This document shows positions 1 through 8,279 of a DNA stretch of 64,000 bases, piece after piece (position 1 is the stretch's first letter; each line of letters starts with the position of its first letter). A model generated the notes under the pieces. It was not told where the DNA came from, ran no database searches, and saw nothing but the letters and a program-made list of their open reading frames with translations. Both the position numbers and the translations under genes were made by a program. Origin of the DNA: Verrucomicrobiota bacterium (GTDB lineage: Bacteria; Verrucomicrobiota; Verrucomicrobiia; Opitutales; Opitutaceae); the NCBI GenBank assembly GCA_023416735.1, contig JAEZGX010000022.1, positions 1 through 64,000 of the forward strand, read 5' to 3'.

Positions 1-40
1 CCCCCCCCCCCGCCCCCCCCCCCCGCGCGCCCCGCGGAGA
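1..40. other. C-rich low-complexity run at contig edge
   Basis: The first 40 bases are almost only C with a few G and one or two A. Such a run at the very start of a sequence is typical of a contig-end sequencing or assembly artefact. It interrupts the expected end of the porin gene on the minus strand, so bases here should not be trusted. Confidence 0.7.
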
Positions 41-1007
41 AACAGAACTTAAACACGACCTGACCACCCCAGAAGGTGTAGTCGCCACTGTCGCCTTCAC
101 CGAGCGAGAACTCCGCGCGCAGCGCGAGGTTGTCGTTGATGGTGTAGGTCGGCGCGACGGTGTATTTCATGTCGTCGCCGCCGCCATCCCAGTCGGCGCC
201 GCTGATGCGGAAGATCGTCGAGACCTTGTCGTTGAACTGGTAGGACAGGAACGCGAGCCAGGTCGTGGCAACGTCTTCGTTGACCGCGAACTCACCGGCG
301 ATCGTGACCTTGTCGCTCAGCGCATAGCTGGCCCACAGATCGAACACGAAGATGTCGGTGTTGGTGTGCTCATCTTCTTCCATCGCCACGCCCGCAAAGA
401 CCGTCAGGTTTTCGACTCCCGTGTAGGAGACCATCACTTCGACACCCACGTCATCGCCGTATTCGCGATCGCCTTCGAAGAAGACGTTTTTCGTCGGGTG
501 ATTGAAGATCGAGTCGACCACCGCGACACCGAACGAGAAGCCGGCGCCCGAGTAGTCGAGCTTCACACCGGTGTGGTAAGCGGGAATGCCGCTGATCAAA
601 CCGTAGCTGAGCTGCGTCATGTTCACGGCGTCGAACGCTTCAAACCCGAGATAGCTCAGGAATTTTCCACCGGTGATGGAGAAGCCCGCACCCGCGTCGA
701 AGGTCGCATACGCTTCGAGCAAGCCGGCCTCGTTCGAGGCGCCGGGAAGATACAACACGCTGCCGTAGGCGCTGACCTGGCCAGCGGTGGCGAGCACGCC
801 GAGTTTGACGGCGTCGAAACTGTTCACGCCGGAGTCGAGATAAGTTTCTTCCGTCGGGCCACCGTCCCAGTCCGTCGACGTGAACGCGCCCACGGCGTAG
901 CCGTTGACACTGATGTTTTCATTCACCTTCACGTCGGCGAAGGCGGTCGCGACCAGGGCGAGCGAGGAAGCGGCCCAGCCGGCAAGCTTGGAGGTATTCT
1001 TGATCAT
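1..1007 (-). CDS. BBP2-like outer-membrane beta-barrel porin (3' end uncertain)
   Basis: Read on the minus strand from the ATG at 1007, the frame stays open to the window edge. It begins with a clear signal peptide (MIKNTSK..., hydrophobic core, cleavage near ATAFA/DVKVNE, residue 24). The mature part is an alternating, aromatic-rich beta-barrel sequence. Residues around 110-140 contain GGKFLSYLGFEAFD and, a little later, IPAYHTGV. This pattern matches the OmpL-like beta-barrel porin-2 family, whose members read roughly GRF.T.LGYE...IPFTHTG. The codons near position 45 read VVFKF, the C-terminal aromatic ending expected of an outer-membrane barrel. The next codon is TGT instead of a stop, inside the doubtful C-rich edge, so the true stop probably lies near position 42 (about 321 residues). 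Likely a passive porin; the substrate is unknown. Confidence 0.75.
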   Translation of the reverse strand, partial: MIKNTSKLAGWAASSLALVATAFADVKVNENISVNGYAVGAFTSTDWDGGPTEETYLDSGVNSFDAVKLGVLATAGQVSAYGSVLYLPGASNEAGLLEAYATFDAGAGFSITGGKFLSYLGFEAFDAVNMTQLSYGLISGIPAYHTGVKLDYSGAGFSFGVAVVDSIFNHPTKNVFFEGDREYGDDVGVEVMVSYTGVENLTVFAGVAMEEDEHTNTDIFVFDLWASYALSDKVTIAGEFAVNEDVATTWLAFLSYQFNDKVSTIFRISGADWDGGGDDMKYTVAPTYTINDNLALRAEFSLGEGDSGDYTFWGGQVVFKFCFSAGRAGGGGGGG

Positions 1008-1216
1008 AGTTTGTATTGGTAGGTTGCAGTGTGGATCACACCGCGTCCGGCGCTCGGCCGGATCAGCGAAACCCAGTCGGCTGTTAGCAGGTCGCTTGCC
1101 AGCTTCGCCAAACCCGCAAAGCCGCGTGTCATATGGCGCCTTCCCTCCGTTCGCCTTCAGTTGCGGCGGAGGCAGGCGATCGACAACGTTCGCACCCAGT
1201 CGCCGTTCACTCGCGC

Positions 1217-1993
1217 ATGAAATCTCTTCGTTTGCTCCTGCCCTTCGCCGTCTTGCTCGGCACGTTCACGCCCGTTGCCGCGAGGGCGGCCGACGAAGGC
1301 ACGTGGTCCGTCACCCCGGCTTTCAGCTCGCAGTATCTGTTTCGCGGCGCGCGTCTCGCCGATGCTTCGTTCCAGCCTTCGCTCGACTACTCGCGCGGCG
1401 CGTTCGCCGCCGGCGTGTGGAGCAGCGCCGCGCTTTCCGGCCAGGCCCAGGGCCGCCCCGATCTCGAGCTGGATTTCTATGGGATGTATTCGTTTTCCAA
1501 CGACGCCCGAACCGTCGAGTTCGCGCCCGGCTTCTGGCTCTACACGTATCCAGATGTCGACGACAACGACCGCCACCCCTCGCTCACGTTCGAGCCCAAC
1601 CTCGCGGTCAATTTTTACGTCGCCGGCATCCGGCTCACCCCCGCGCTCTACTACGACGTCACCCGCGAAGGCGCGACCTGGGAGATCGCCGCCGCCTTTG
1701 CCCTTCCGCTGAAACAACTCGGCACCACGATCGAGTTCCTCGCGACCGCCGGCACGTTCAAATGGGACAACATCACGCGCGACGCTTCACCGCAGACGAA
1801 AAACTGGGGCGACTACTACACCGTCGGCGCCCGCATCCCCGTCACCATCGGCGCCCGCTCCCAAATCGCGCTTGGCCTCACGCATTCGCTCGGCCGCAAT
1901 AATTTCTTCAAACAAGGCACCGCGCCAAAACACCGGAATCCCGCCGCCGGCCATCACACCGCCGTGACGCTCAGCTATACCTTCTGGCCCTGA
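1217..1993 (+). CDS. Gcw_chp/TIGR02001-type outer-membrane protein
   Basis: A 258-residue protein. I chose the ATG at 1217 because it starts a signal peptide (MKSLRLLLPFAVLL..., cleavage after ARA near residue 25); an upstream in-frame ATG at 1133 only adds arginine-rich sequence with no signal character. The mature N-terminus reads TWSVTPAFSSQYLFRGARL, followed by QPSLDY and VWSS. This is the typical opening of the Gcw_chp family, predicted outer-membrane barrels of unknown function. It lies divergent to the porin, with a 209-bp spacer holding no other gene. A tail residue pattern of aromatic amino acids (LSYTFWP) fits a barrel end. The molecular role is not known for this family. Confidence 0.8.
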   Translation: MKSLRLLLPFAVLLGTFTPVAARAADEGTWSVTPAFSSQYLFRGARLADASFQPSLDYSRGAFAAGVWSSAALSGQAQGRPDLELDFYGMYSFSNDARTVEFAPGFWLYTYPDVDDNDRHPSLTFEPNLAVNFYVAGIRLTPALYYDVTREGATWEIAAAFALPLKQLGTTIEFLATAGTFKWDNITRDASPQTKNWGDYYTVGARIPVTIGARSQIALGLTHSLGRNNFFKQGTAPKHRNPAAGHHTAVTLSYTFWP

Positions 1994-2023
1994 GCGCCAG
2001 CGTCACGCGACGGGCGAGCGATC

Positions 2024-2512
2024 TTATTCCTTCTTCTCCGCCTCGACCGTCGCTGCTGCCGTCTGCGGACCAAACGTCCCCGCTTCCGCCGCGCGCACAA
2101 AGCCTTCGGTCACACTCTTCAATTCCTCCCAGCGCGCCCGGATCTTCTTCGCCTCCTCCTTGGTCACCGTATCGTCCGCCGCCGCCGTCGCGATCGTCGC
2201 CAGCATGTCGGCAAACTCCTGCACGATATCGTTCGTCACCGGGATCAACGGCCCGCCCGCGGGCAGGTTGTGAGGATTGCGGATATAAAACCCGTCCGCC
2301 TGCTCGCACACCCATTGCGCGACGCGCACGTCATGCGTGATCCGCACCAACTGGCCGACGCGGTCCAACGGACTGCTCGCCGTCGCGCCGCTTTCCGGCT
2401 CGGGCGGCTCGGCCCACTTGTAAATCAACGACAACGACAGGCCCATGTCGGCCGCGATTTGCTTGGCGCTCGTGCGCTTCAACACTTCCCGCATCACCTC
2501 GTGAGCTTGCAT
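2024..2512 (-). CDS. Phage CII-like helix-turn-helix regulator
   Basis: A 162-residue protein. I take the ATG at 2512 (MQAHEVMREVLKRT) rather than the upstream ATG at 2587, which would add about 25 arginine-rich residues. The first 35 residues form a helix-turn-helix: AKQIAADMGLSLSLIYKWAE. It is followed by a proline-rich turn, then PLDRVGQLVRITHDVRVAQWVCEQADG. This arrangement matches the CP76/CII-type phage regulators, in which a short HTH is followed by a conserved LDR...T.D...WLC segment. The C-terminal half is helical and charged (KKIRARWEELKSV). It is convergent with the Gcw_chp gene and divergent from sucC. No other phage gene is nearby, so it is probably a domesticated host regulator. 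Its target is unknown. Confidence 0.65.
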   Translation of the reverse strand: MQAHEVMREVLKRTSAKQIAADMGLSLSLIYKWAEPPEPESGATASSPLDRVGQLVRITHDVRVAQWVCEQADGFYIRNPHNLPAGGPLIPVTNDIVQEFADMLATIATAAADDTVTKEEAKKIRARWEELKSVTEGFVRAAEAGTFGPQTAAATVEAEKKE

Positions 2513-2643
2513 GCGCCGGCAGCGTGGGGCCCGGCCAACGAAACGCAACCTCCGGCACGCGACCTCACGCGCAATCGGAGAAACCACGCGCTTTTGAGCG
2601 TGCCAAATCCCGCCGCTGCGGCTGAATGGGGCCTTTCATTTTC

Positions 2644-3825
2644 ATGAACATCCACGAGTATCAGGCTAAAGCGCTCTTCGAAAAATACGGCGTGCCGATT
2701 CCGGCCGGCGCTCCCGCAAAATCCGTGGCCGAGTTCGACACCGCCCTCGGCGGTCTGCCGGAAGGGCCCACCATGGTGAAGTCCCAGATCCACGCCGGCG
2801 GGCGCGGCAAGGGCACCTTCACCGACGGCTTCAAGGGCGGCGTGAAATTCTGCAAGACCAAGGCCGAAGCCAAGGAGATCGCCGGCAAGATGCTCGGCAA
2901 CACGCTCGTCACGCTCCAAACCGGCCCCGCCGGCCGCAAGGTCCAGACGATCTACTTCACCGCCGCGAGCGACATCAAAAAAGAATACTACCTCGCCATC
3001 CTGCTCGACCGCGCCACCTCGCGCCCCGTCATCGTCGCGTCCACCGAGGGCGGCGTCGAAATCGAGAAGGTCGCCCACGAGACGCCCGAGAAAATCGCCA
3101 AGGTCTTCATCGATCCCGCCTACGGCCTCGCCGACTTCCAGGTCCGCGAAATCATTTTCAAGCTCGGCTTCACCGGCGGCGAAGCGAAGAACGCCACCAA
3201 GCTCCTCCGCAATCTCTACATGATGTTCTGGGAAACCGACGCCTCCATGGTCGAGGTCAACCCGCTCATCACCACGCCGACCGGCGAAGTCCTCGCCCTC
3301 GATGCCAAGGTCTCCTTCGACGACAACGCCCTCTTCCGCCATCCTCAGATCGTCGCGCTCCGCGACCTCAACGAGGAAGACCCGAAGGAAATCGAAGCTT
3401 CGAAATACTCCCTCAGCTACATCGCGCTCGACGGTAACATCGCCTGCCTCGTCAACGGCGCCGGTCTCGCGATGGCCACGATGGACATCATCAAGCACTA
3501 CGGCGGCGACCCCGCCAACTTCCTCGACGTCGGCGGCGGCGCCTCGAAGGACCAAGTCGTCGCCGCATTCAAGATCATCCTCGGCGACCCGAACGTAAAG
3601 GGAATCTTCGTCAACATCTTCGGCGGCATCATGGACTGCAACGTGATCGCCCAAGGCATCGTCGAAGCCGTGAAGGAGGTCGGCCTCAAACTCCCGCTCG
3701 TCGTCCGCCTCGAAGGCAACAACGTCGCCGCCGGCAAACAGACGCTCAACCAATCCGGCCTCAAACTCGTCTCCGGCGACACCATGGCCGACGCCGCGCA
3801 AAAGATCGTCAAGCTCGTCGCCTAA
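2644..3825 (+). CDS. sucC: Succinyl-CoA synthetase beta subunit
   Basis: A 393-residue protein, the usual size for SucC. With SucD it converts succinyl-CoA to succinate with ATP/GTP formation in the TCA cycle. The start at 2644 gives the canonical [18 protein letters not shown]; an in-frame ATG six codons upstream would only add MGPFIF. Visible motifs are the ATP-grasp loop [13 protein letters not shown] (residues ~45-57), MVEVNPL (~203), the phosphate-binding DVGGGA (~295) and the C-terminal NIFGGIMDC and LEGNN. There is no good ribosome-binding site before the ATG, which is common in this window. The sucD gene follows 111 bp downstream. Confidence 0.98.
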   Translation: MNIHEYQAKALFEKYGVPIPAGAPAKSVAEFDTALGGLPEGPTMVKSQIHAGGRGKGTFTDGFKGGVKFCKTKAEAKEIAGKMLGNTLVTLQTGPAGRKVQTIYFTAASDIKKEYYLAILLDRATSRPVIVASTEGGVEIEKVAHETPEKIAKVFIDPAYGLADFQVREIIFKLGFTGGEAKNATKLLRNLYMMFWETDASMVEVNPLITTPTGEVLALDAKVSFDDNALFRHPQIVALRDLNEEDPKEIEASKYSLSYIALDGNIACLVNGAGLAMATMDIIKHYGGDPANFLDVGGGASKDQVVAAFKIILGDPNVKGIFVNIFGGIMDCNVIAQGIVEAVKEVGLKLPLVVRLEGNNVAAGKQTLNQSGLKLVSGDTMADAAQKIVKLVA

Positions 3826-3839
3826 AGCGACTCACCGCC

Positions 3840-3930
3840 GAGTGCCGAGAGCCTGGAGCCCAGAGCTCAGACCCGAAGCTTCGGCAGAACACCTCTTGCT
3901 CTAGACTCTCAGCTCTTAGCTCTAAGCTCC
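3840..3930. repeat. Word-iterated palindrome in the sucC-sucD spacer
   Basis: The spacer between the two synthetase genes is almost entirely an imperfect inverted repeat. The left arm (3840-3870) and the right arm (3900-3930) are both built from reiterations of a word close to AGAGCTCAG / CTCTTAGCT, and each is approximately the reverse complement of the other around a ~30-nt centre. As the spacer lies inside an operon it would be transcribed into a long hairpin. It belongs to the same kind of element as those at 13947, 20038, 45168, 58170, 61129 and 61954, and shares its CAGCTCT-type word with the single arm inside purL at 47860. Confidence 0.75.
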
Positions 3931-3936
3931 TTCAAA

Positions 3937-4860
3937 ATGTCCATTCTCGTCTCCTCCGAAACGAAGATCCTCATCCAAGGCATCACCGGCGAATTCGGCG
4001 CCCGCCACACCAAGCTCTCGCTCGACTACGGCACCCAGGTCGTCGCCGGCGTCACTCCCGGCAAAGGCGGACAAACCTTCGAACACGGCGCCCACAAGGT
4101 TCCGATCTTCAACACCGTCGCCGAAGCCAAAGCCGCCACCGGCGCCTCCGTTTCCGCGATCTTCGTTCCGCCGCCGTTCGCTGGCGACGCGATCCTCGAA
4201 TGCGTCGACGCCGATCTCGATCTCGCCGTCGCCATCACCGAGGGCATTCCGATCAAGGACATGGTTCGCGTGAAACGCGCGATGCAGGGCAAACGCACCC
4301 GCCTCGTCGGTCCCAACTGCCCCGGTCTCGTCACGCCCGGCGCCGGCGAGGGTTCCAAAGGCGGCTGCCGCATCGGCATCGCCCCGGGCTACATTCACCA
4401 GAAGGGCCACGTCGGCGTCGTCTCGCGCTCCGGCACGCTCACTTACGAAGCCGTTTTCCAACTCACGCAAAAAGGCATCGGCCAAAGCACGTCGGTCGGC
4501 ATCGGCGGCGACCCGGTCAACGGCACCTCGCACCTCGATGTCATCAAACTCTTCAACGAAGACCCCGACACCCACGGCATCATCCTGATCGGCGAAATCG
4601 GCGGTAACGCCGAAGTCGAAGCCGCGCGCTGGATCAAGGATCACTGCAAGAAACCCGTTGCCGGTTTTATCGCCGGCGCGACCGCTCCCGCCGGTCGCCG
4701 CATGGGTCACGCCGGCGCGATCGTCGGCGGCGCCGAGGATACCGCCGCTGCCAAGATCGCCGTCTTCAAGGAATGCGGTATCGAGGTCGCTGCTACACCG
4801 AGCGACATGGCCGACTCCCTTCTCCGCGCCGCTGCGACCAAGGGCGTGAAACTGAGCTAA
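3937..4860 (+). CDS. sucD: Succinyl-CoA synthetase alpha subunit
   Basis: A 307-residue protein that carries the CoA-binding Rossmann fold and the catalytic phosphohistidine of succinyl-CoA synthetase. The N-terminus has the dinucleotide-type loop [19 protein letters not shown] and the GGDPVNGT nucleotide/CoA loop are in the middle. The active-site segment is [12 protein letters not shown], with the phosphorylated histidine at residue 258. It is slightly longer than the E. coli protein, as in other PVC-group members. It follows sucC in the same direction, and a strong intrinsic terminator lies 23 bp after its stop, so sucCD is a two-gene transcription unit. Confidence 0.98.
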   Translation: MSILVSSETKILIQGITGEFGARHTKLSLDYGTQVVAGVTPGKGGQTFEHGAHKVPIFNTVAEAKAATGASVSAIFVPPPFAGDAILECVDADLDLAVAITEGIPIKDMVRVKRAMQGKRTRLVGPNCPGLVTPGAGEGSKGGCRIGIAPGYIHQKGHVGVVSRSGTLTYEAVFQLTQKGIGQSTSVGIGGDPVNGTSHLDVIKLFNEDPDTHGIILIGEIGGNAEVEAARWIKDHCKKPVAGFIAGATAPAGRRMGHAGAIVGGAEDTAAAKIAVFKECGIEVAATPSDMADSLLRAAATKGVKLS

Positions 4861-4883
4861 CCTTCCACCCTCTCCTCTATCGA

Positions 4884-4914
4884 GCCCGGCGCGTTGCCGG
4901 GCTTTTTTGTTTTC
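4884..4914 (+). terminator. Intrinsic terminator of sucCD
   Basis: A perfect 7-bp stem, GCCCGGC / GCCGGGC, with the 5-nt loop GCGTT is followed at once by TTTTTTGTTTT. It sits 23 bp after the sucD stop codon, and the next gene starts 60 bp further on. Confidence 0.93.
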
Positions 4915-4973
4915 AGCCGAGCGGGCGTCCCGCCGCATCGCCGCACCTCGCATTCTTATTCTCCGCGCCCGCC

Positions 4974-5552
4974 ATGCGTCTGCTTTCCTTTCTAAAATCC
5001 AACACCTCCGACGCTCACGCCGCGCTTGAGCAAAACCTGAACCTCTTCGAGCTCGTGCGGACCAAGGACGACTATCGTCTCTTACTCACCCGTTTCTTCA
5101 CCCTTCACGAGCCGCTCGAAAATCGTCTCGCCCAAGCCGCCGACTGGCACGCGCTCCAATTCGATTTCGCCTCGCGCCGCAAAGCTCCGCTCGCCCGCCA
5201 GGATCTCATTGCCCTTGGGGCCACCGATCACGAACTCGCCTCCCTGCCCCGCGCCGCCGCGCTGCCGTCCGTCGATCACCCTGCCGCCGCCATCGGCTGC
5301 CTTTACGTCCTCGAAGGTTCCACCCTCGGCGGCCAGTTCATCTCGAAACATTTTCAAACTTCCCTCGGCATCGCTCCCGAAACGGGCGGCCGATTCTTTC
5401 ACGGTTACGGCCCGCAAACCGCCGCTCGCTGGCGTGAGTTCGGCCTCTGGGCCGAACAACAAAGCGCGCGCGGTGGAGAAGATTTCGACGCCCGCGCCGC
5501 GAACGCCGCCTCTGCCACTTTCCATTCCTTCGCCCAATGGCTGAACCGGTGA
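4974..5552 (+). CDS. bphO: Bacterial heme oxygenase (biliverdin-producing)
   Basis: A 192-residue all-helical protein of the heme oxygenase family that opens heme to biliverdin IX-alpha. The start at 4974 gives MRLLSFLKSNTSDAHAALEQ; the histidine in TSDAHAALE is the likely heme ligand, matching T...H..LE in BphO/HmuO enzymes. The distal-helix signature is also visible: YVLEGSTLGGQFISKH (residues ~108-123). It overlaps the bacteriophytochrome start by 16 bp, so the two are translationally coupled. This is the classic arrangement in which the oxygenase supplies the phytochrome chromophore. The terminator upstream separates it from sucCD. Confidence 0.92.
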   Translation: MRLLSFLKSNTSDAHAALEQNLNLFELVRTKDDYRLLLTRFFTLHEPLENRLAQAADWHALQFDFASRRKAPLARQDLIALGATDHELASLPRAAALPSVDHPAAAIGCLYVLEGSTLGGQFISKHFQTSLGIAPETGGRFFHGYGPQTAARWREFGLWAEQQSARGGEDFDARAANAASATFHSFAQWLNR

Positions 5553-7798
5553 CACCCCAAACCGTCGATCTCACCAACTGCGATCGCGAACCCATCCACA
5601 TTCCCGGTTCCATCCAGCCGCACGCCGTGATGCTCGTGCTGCGCGAACCCGATCTCACCATCGTCCAAGCCAGCATCAACACCGCCGAAAAACTCGGTCT
5701 CCTTCCCGCCCAACTCTTCGGCTCTCCTCTCTCGCGCCTCATCTCCGCCGAGGATCTCGCCTACCTTCAAACCCGCGTCCTTCCGCTCTCGCTCGACGCG
5801 GCTCCGCAGTATCTTCCGCCCCTCCATTTCGCTCACGCTCCACGGCCGTTCGAAGCGATTATTCATCGCTTCAAGGGCGCGCTCATCCTCGAGCTCGAGG
5901 ACTGGCCCGAACGCCCGGCGCTGCACCACGAAGAGGTTTTCTCCGCGCTGAAAAACACCCTCGCTGCCCTCCATGGCGATCTCTCGGTCGTCGACTTCTG
6001 CCAGCTCGCCGCCGAACAGGTTCGCAGCTTCATCGGCTTCGATCGCGTGATGGTTTATCGCTTCGCGGAAGATCTCTCCGGCCATGTCATCGCCGAGGCC
6101 AAACGCGACGACCTCGAAGCCTTCCTCGGTCTTCACTACCCCGCGTCGGACATCCCCAAACAAGCGCGCGAACTCTTCAAACGTTCGAAGCTCCGTCTCA
6201 TCCCCGATCTCCGTTACGCGCCCGTCGTCATCCAGCCGACGCTTCGATCCGACACCCGCGAGCCGCTCGACATGAGCTACAGCGCCACCCGCTCCGTGTC
6301 GCCGATTCACGTCGAATACCTCCAAAACATGGGCGTGTTCGCCTCGCTGTCGTTGTCCATTGTCATCGACGACCGGTTGTGGGGCCTTTTCGCCTGCCAT
6401 CACTACTCCGCTCGCTACGTGCCGCACACGTTGCGCATGGCGTGCGAATTTCTCGCGCACACGCTCTCGTTTCTCGTCGCCGGCCGCGAAGCCGCCGAGG
6501 ACCACGATTACGCGCTGCACCTTCACGAGCAGCATCGCGCACTGGAAGAAGCCAGCGCCCGCGAAGCCGACTTCGGCCGCGCGCTGGCCTCCCTCGGCGA
6601 CACCACGATCGGCGGCCTCCGCGCGGCGGGCGCCGCGGTCTTCACCGGCGCCCAAATTCATCGCGTCGGTCAAACTCCCGACGAACCGCAATTGCTCTCT
6701 CTGACGACCGCGGCTGCGCAAACCGTCTCCGAAAACATCTGGGCCAGCGATCGTCTCGCCGAAACCGCGCCCGCTCTCGCCGTCCACGCCCCGAATGTCG
6801 CCGGACTCCTGGTCGTGGTGCTCTCGCGCGATCCGTTTTCCTGCGTGCTCTGGTTCCGCGACGAGGTTCTGAAAACCGTCAACTGGGCCGGCGATCCTTC
6901 GAAACCCGTCGTCGCCGGCCCCCTCGGCGATCGTCTCACGCCGCGGAAATCTTTCGCCCTGTGGCAACAGGAGGTTCGCGGACATTCCGACGCGTGGACC
7001 GACACCGAAATCGAAGCCGGCCGCCGCATCCGCCAAACCTATCACGAGGTGTTCTCGCGGCGCGCCCAGGAGCTCGCCCGGCTCAACGACCAGCTCGCCG
7101 AGCGCAACCGCCAGCTCGACGCCTTCGCCTACATCGCCTCGCACGACCTCAAGGAACCGCTGAGAGGCATTCATAACTTTTCCCAATTCGTCCTCGAAGA
7201 CTGCGCTAAGGAGCTCAACTCCGAGGGCATTTCCCATCTCCAAACCATCGGCCGCCTCACGCGCCGCATGGAATCCCTCCTCGACGCCCTGCTCAAATTC
7301 TCGCGCCTCAGCCGGTCGGAGATGACCTCTCGTCCCGTAAATTTGAATACGGCGCTCGACGACGCCCTCGATCTCCTGTCCTCGCTTCGCCAATCCAGCG
7401 GTGTCGACATCCGCATTCCCCGCCTGCTTCCCACCGTTCAGGGCGACGCCGACCTCATCGCCGAAATTTTCGCCAACCTCGTCGCCAACGCCATTCGCTA
7501 CAACGACAAGCCGTCCAAGTGGGTCGAAATCGGCTACCTCGATCCTTCCCGCCCCGGCGAAACGCCCACCCTCTACGTCGCCGACAACGGCATCGGCGTT
7601 CCTCGCGAGCATTTCGAGGTTATCTTCCGCATCTTCAAACGCCTGCACGGCCGCGACGATTTCGGCGGCGGCACTGGCGCCGGCCTCACCATCGTCCAAA
7701 AGCTCATCGAACGCCACGGGGGACGGATTTGGATCGAGTCGGAACCTCAGGTGGGAACTCGCTTTCTCTTTACCCTCGCCCCAACGTCCGCGTCGTGA
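5537..7798 (+). CDS. bphP: Bacteriophytochrome histidine kinase
   Basis: A 753-residue red/far-red photoreceptor kinase. The order is PAS (residues ~10-120) with the biliverdin-binding Cys15 in DLTNCDREPIH, GAF (~140-310), PHY (~320-500), then HisKA and HATPase. Diagnostic residues are present: PASDIP (202-207), the GAF histidine in SPIH (His258), WFRDE (439-443), and the PHY tongue motif PRKSF (469-473). The phosphoacceptor is His536 in IASHDLKEPL. The ATPase has N-, G1- (DNGIGVP) and G2-type (GGGTGAGLTIV) boxes. It has no membrane segment, so it is a cytoplasmic sensor. It overlaps bphO upstream and its response regulator downstream (4-bp GTGA overlap). All residues needed for chromophore binding and autophosphorylation appear intact. 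Confidence 0.97.
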   Translation: MAEPVTPQTVDLTNCDREPIHIPGSIQPHAVMLVLREPDLTIVQASINTAEKLGLLPAQLFGSPLSRLISAEDLAYLQTRVLPLSLDAAPQYLPPLHFAHAPRPFEAIIHRFKGALILELEDWPERPALHHEEVFSALKNTLAALHGDLSVVDFCQLAAEQVRSFIGFDRVMVYRFAEDLSGHVIAEAKRDDLEAFLGLHYPASDIPKQARELFKRSKLRLIPDLRYAPVVIQPTLRSDTREPLDMSYSATRSVSPIHVEYLQNMGVFASLSLSIVIDDRLWGLFACHHYSARYVPHTLRMACEFLAHTLSFLVAGREAAEDHDYALHLHEQHRALEEASAREADFGRALASLGDTTIGGLRAAGAAVFTGAQIHRVGQTPDEPQLLSLTTAAAQTVSENIWASDRLAETAPALAVHAPNVAGLLVVVLSRDPFSCVLWFRDEVLKTVNWAGDPSKPVVAGPLGDRLTPRKSFALWQQEVRGHSDAWTDTEIEAGRRIRQTYHEVFSRRAQELARLNDQLAERNRQLDAFAYIASHDLKEPLRGIHNFSQFVLEDCAKELNSEGISHLQTIGRLTRRMESLLDALLKFSRLSRSEMTSRPVNLNTALDDALDLLSSLRQSSGVDIRIPRLLPTVQGDADLIAEIFANLVANAIRYNDKPSKWVEIGYLDPSRPGETPTLYVADNGIGVPREHFEVIFRIFKRLHGRDDFGGGTGAGLTIVQKLIERHGGRIWIESEPQVGTRFLFTLAPTSAS

Positions 7799-8259
7799 GT
7801 CCCATCGCCTCCCACAAACCGTCTATTCTGATTGTCGAGGACAGCGACGAAGATTTCGCCGCGATGGAACGGATTCTCCTTCGCAGCGAAGCGCCGGTCG
7901 GATTGCACCGCTGCAGTCGCGCAGAACAAACTTACCGATTGCTCGAGGAATGGCAGCAGCAGCCGAGCTGGGGACAACTTCCCGCGCTCATCGTGCTCGA
8001 TTTAAACCTCCCCGGTCCCGACGGCCGCTCGATCCTTCAGGAGCTTCGCCGCCGCACCGCCACCAAGCGCACACCGATCGTGATTTTCTCCACGTCCAGC
8101 AGCCAAACCGACATCACGTGGTGCTACGAAAATGGCGCCAACTCCTATCACGTGAAGGGCATGGACTATCCCGTTTTCAAACGTTCCGTCGAGCAACTCA
8201 GCTCGTATTGGCTCCAGTCGGCGCAACTCCCCGGCAGCGAGCGCTCCCACGCCGCCTGA
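7795..8259 (+). CDS. Single-domain response regulator (Rcp1-like) of the phytochrome
   Basis: A 154-residue stand-alone receiver domain. The start is a GTG at 7795 overlapping the phytochrome stop (GTGA), giving VSPIASHKPSILIVEDSDEDF. The acidic pair is in VEDSDEDF, the phosphoacceptor is Asp69 in IVLDLNLPGPDG, the conserved Thr/Ser is in VIFSTSS, and the Lys is in YHVKGMD. There is no output domain. Its size and the extended insert (EWQQQPSWGQLP) match Rcp1-type regulators that partner with phytochrome kinases. The overlap with bphP strongly implies it receives the phosphate from His536 and passes it on or acts by protein contact. Confidence 0.93.
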   Translation: MSPIASHKPSILIVEDSDEDFAAMERILLRSEAPVGLHRCSRAEQTYRLLEEWQQQPSWGQLPALIVLDLNLPGPDGRSILQELRRRTATKRTPIVIFSTSSSQTDITWCYENGANSYHVKGMDYPVFKRSVEQLSSYWLQSAQLPGSERSHAA

Positions 8260-8279
8260 GACGCGGCTCTTCCGGTTTG

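Noticed and set aside
2024..2587. A prophage remnant around the CII-like regulator
   Set aside because: The flanking genes are housekeeping or outer-membrane genes and no integrase, structural gene or attachment-site repeat is visible.
5405..7717. A 770-codon open frame antisense to the bacteriophytochrome gene
   Set aside because: Very GC-rich coding DNA often leaves long open antisense frames. The translation is rich in G, E, A and D without any recognisable domain, while the sense strand is a complete bacteriophytochrome.
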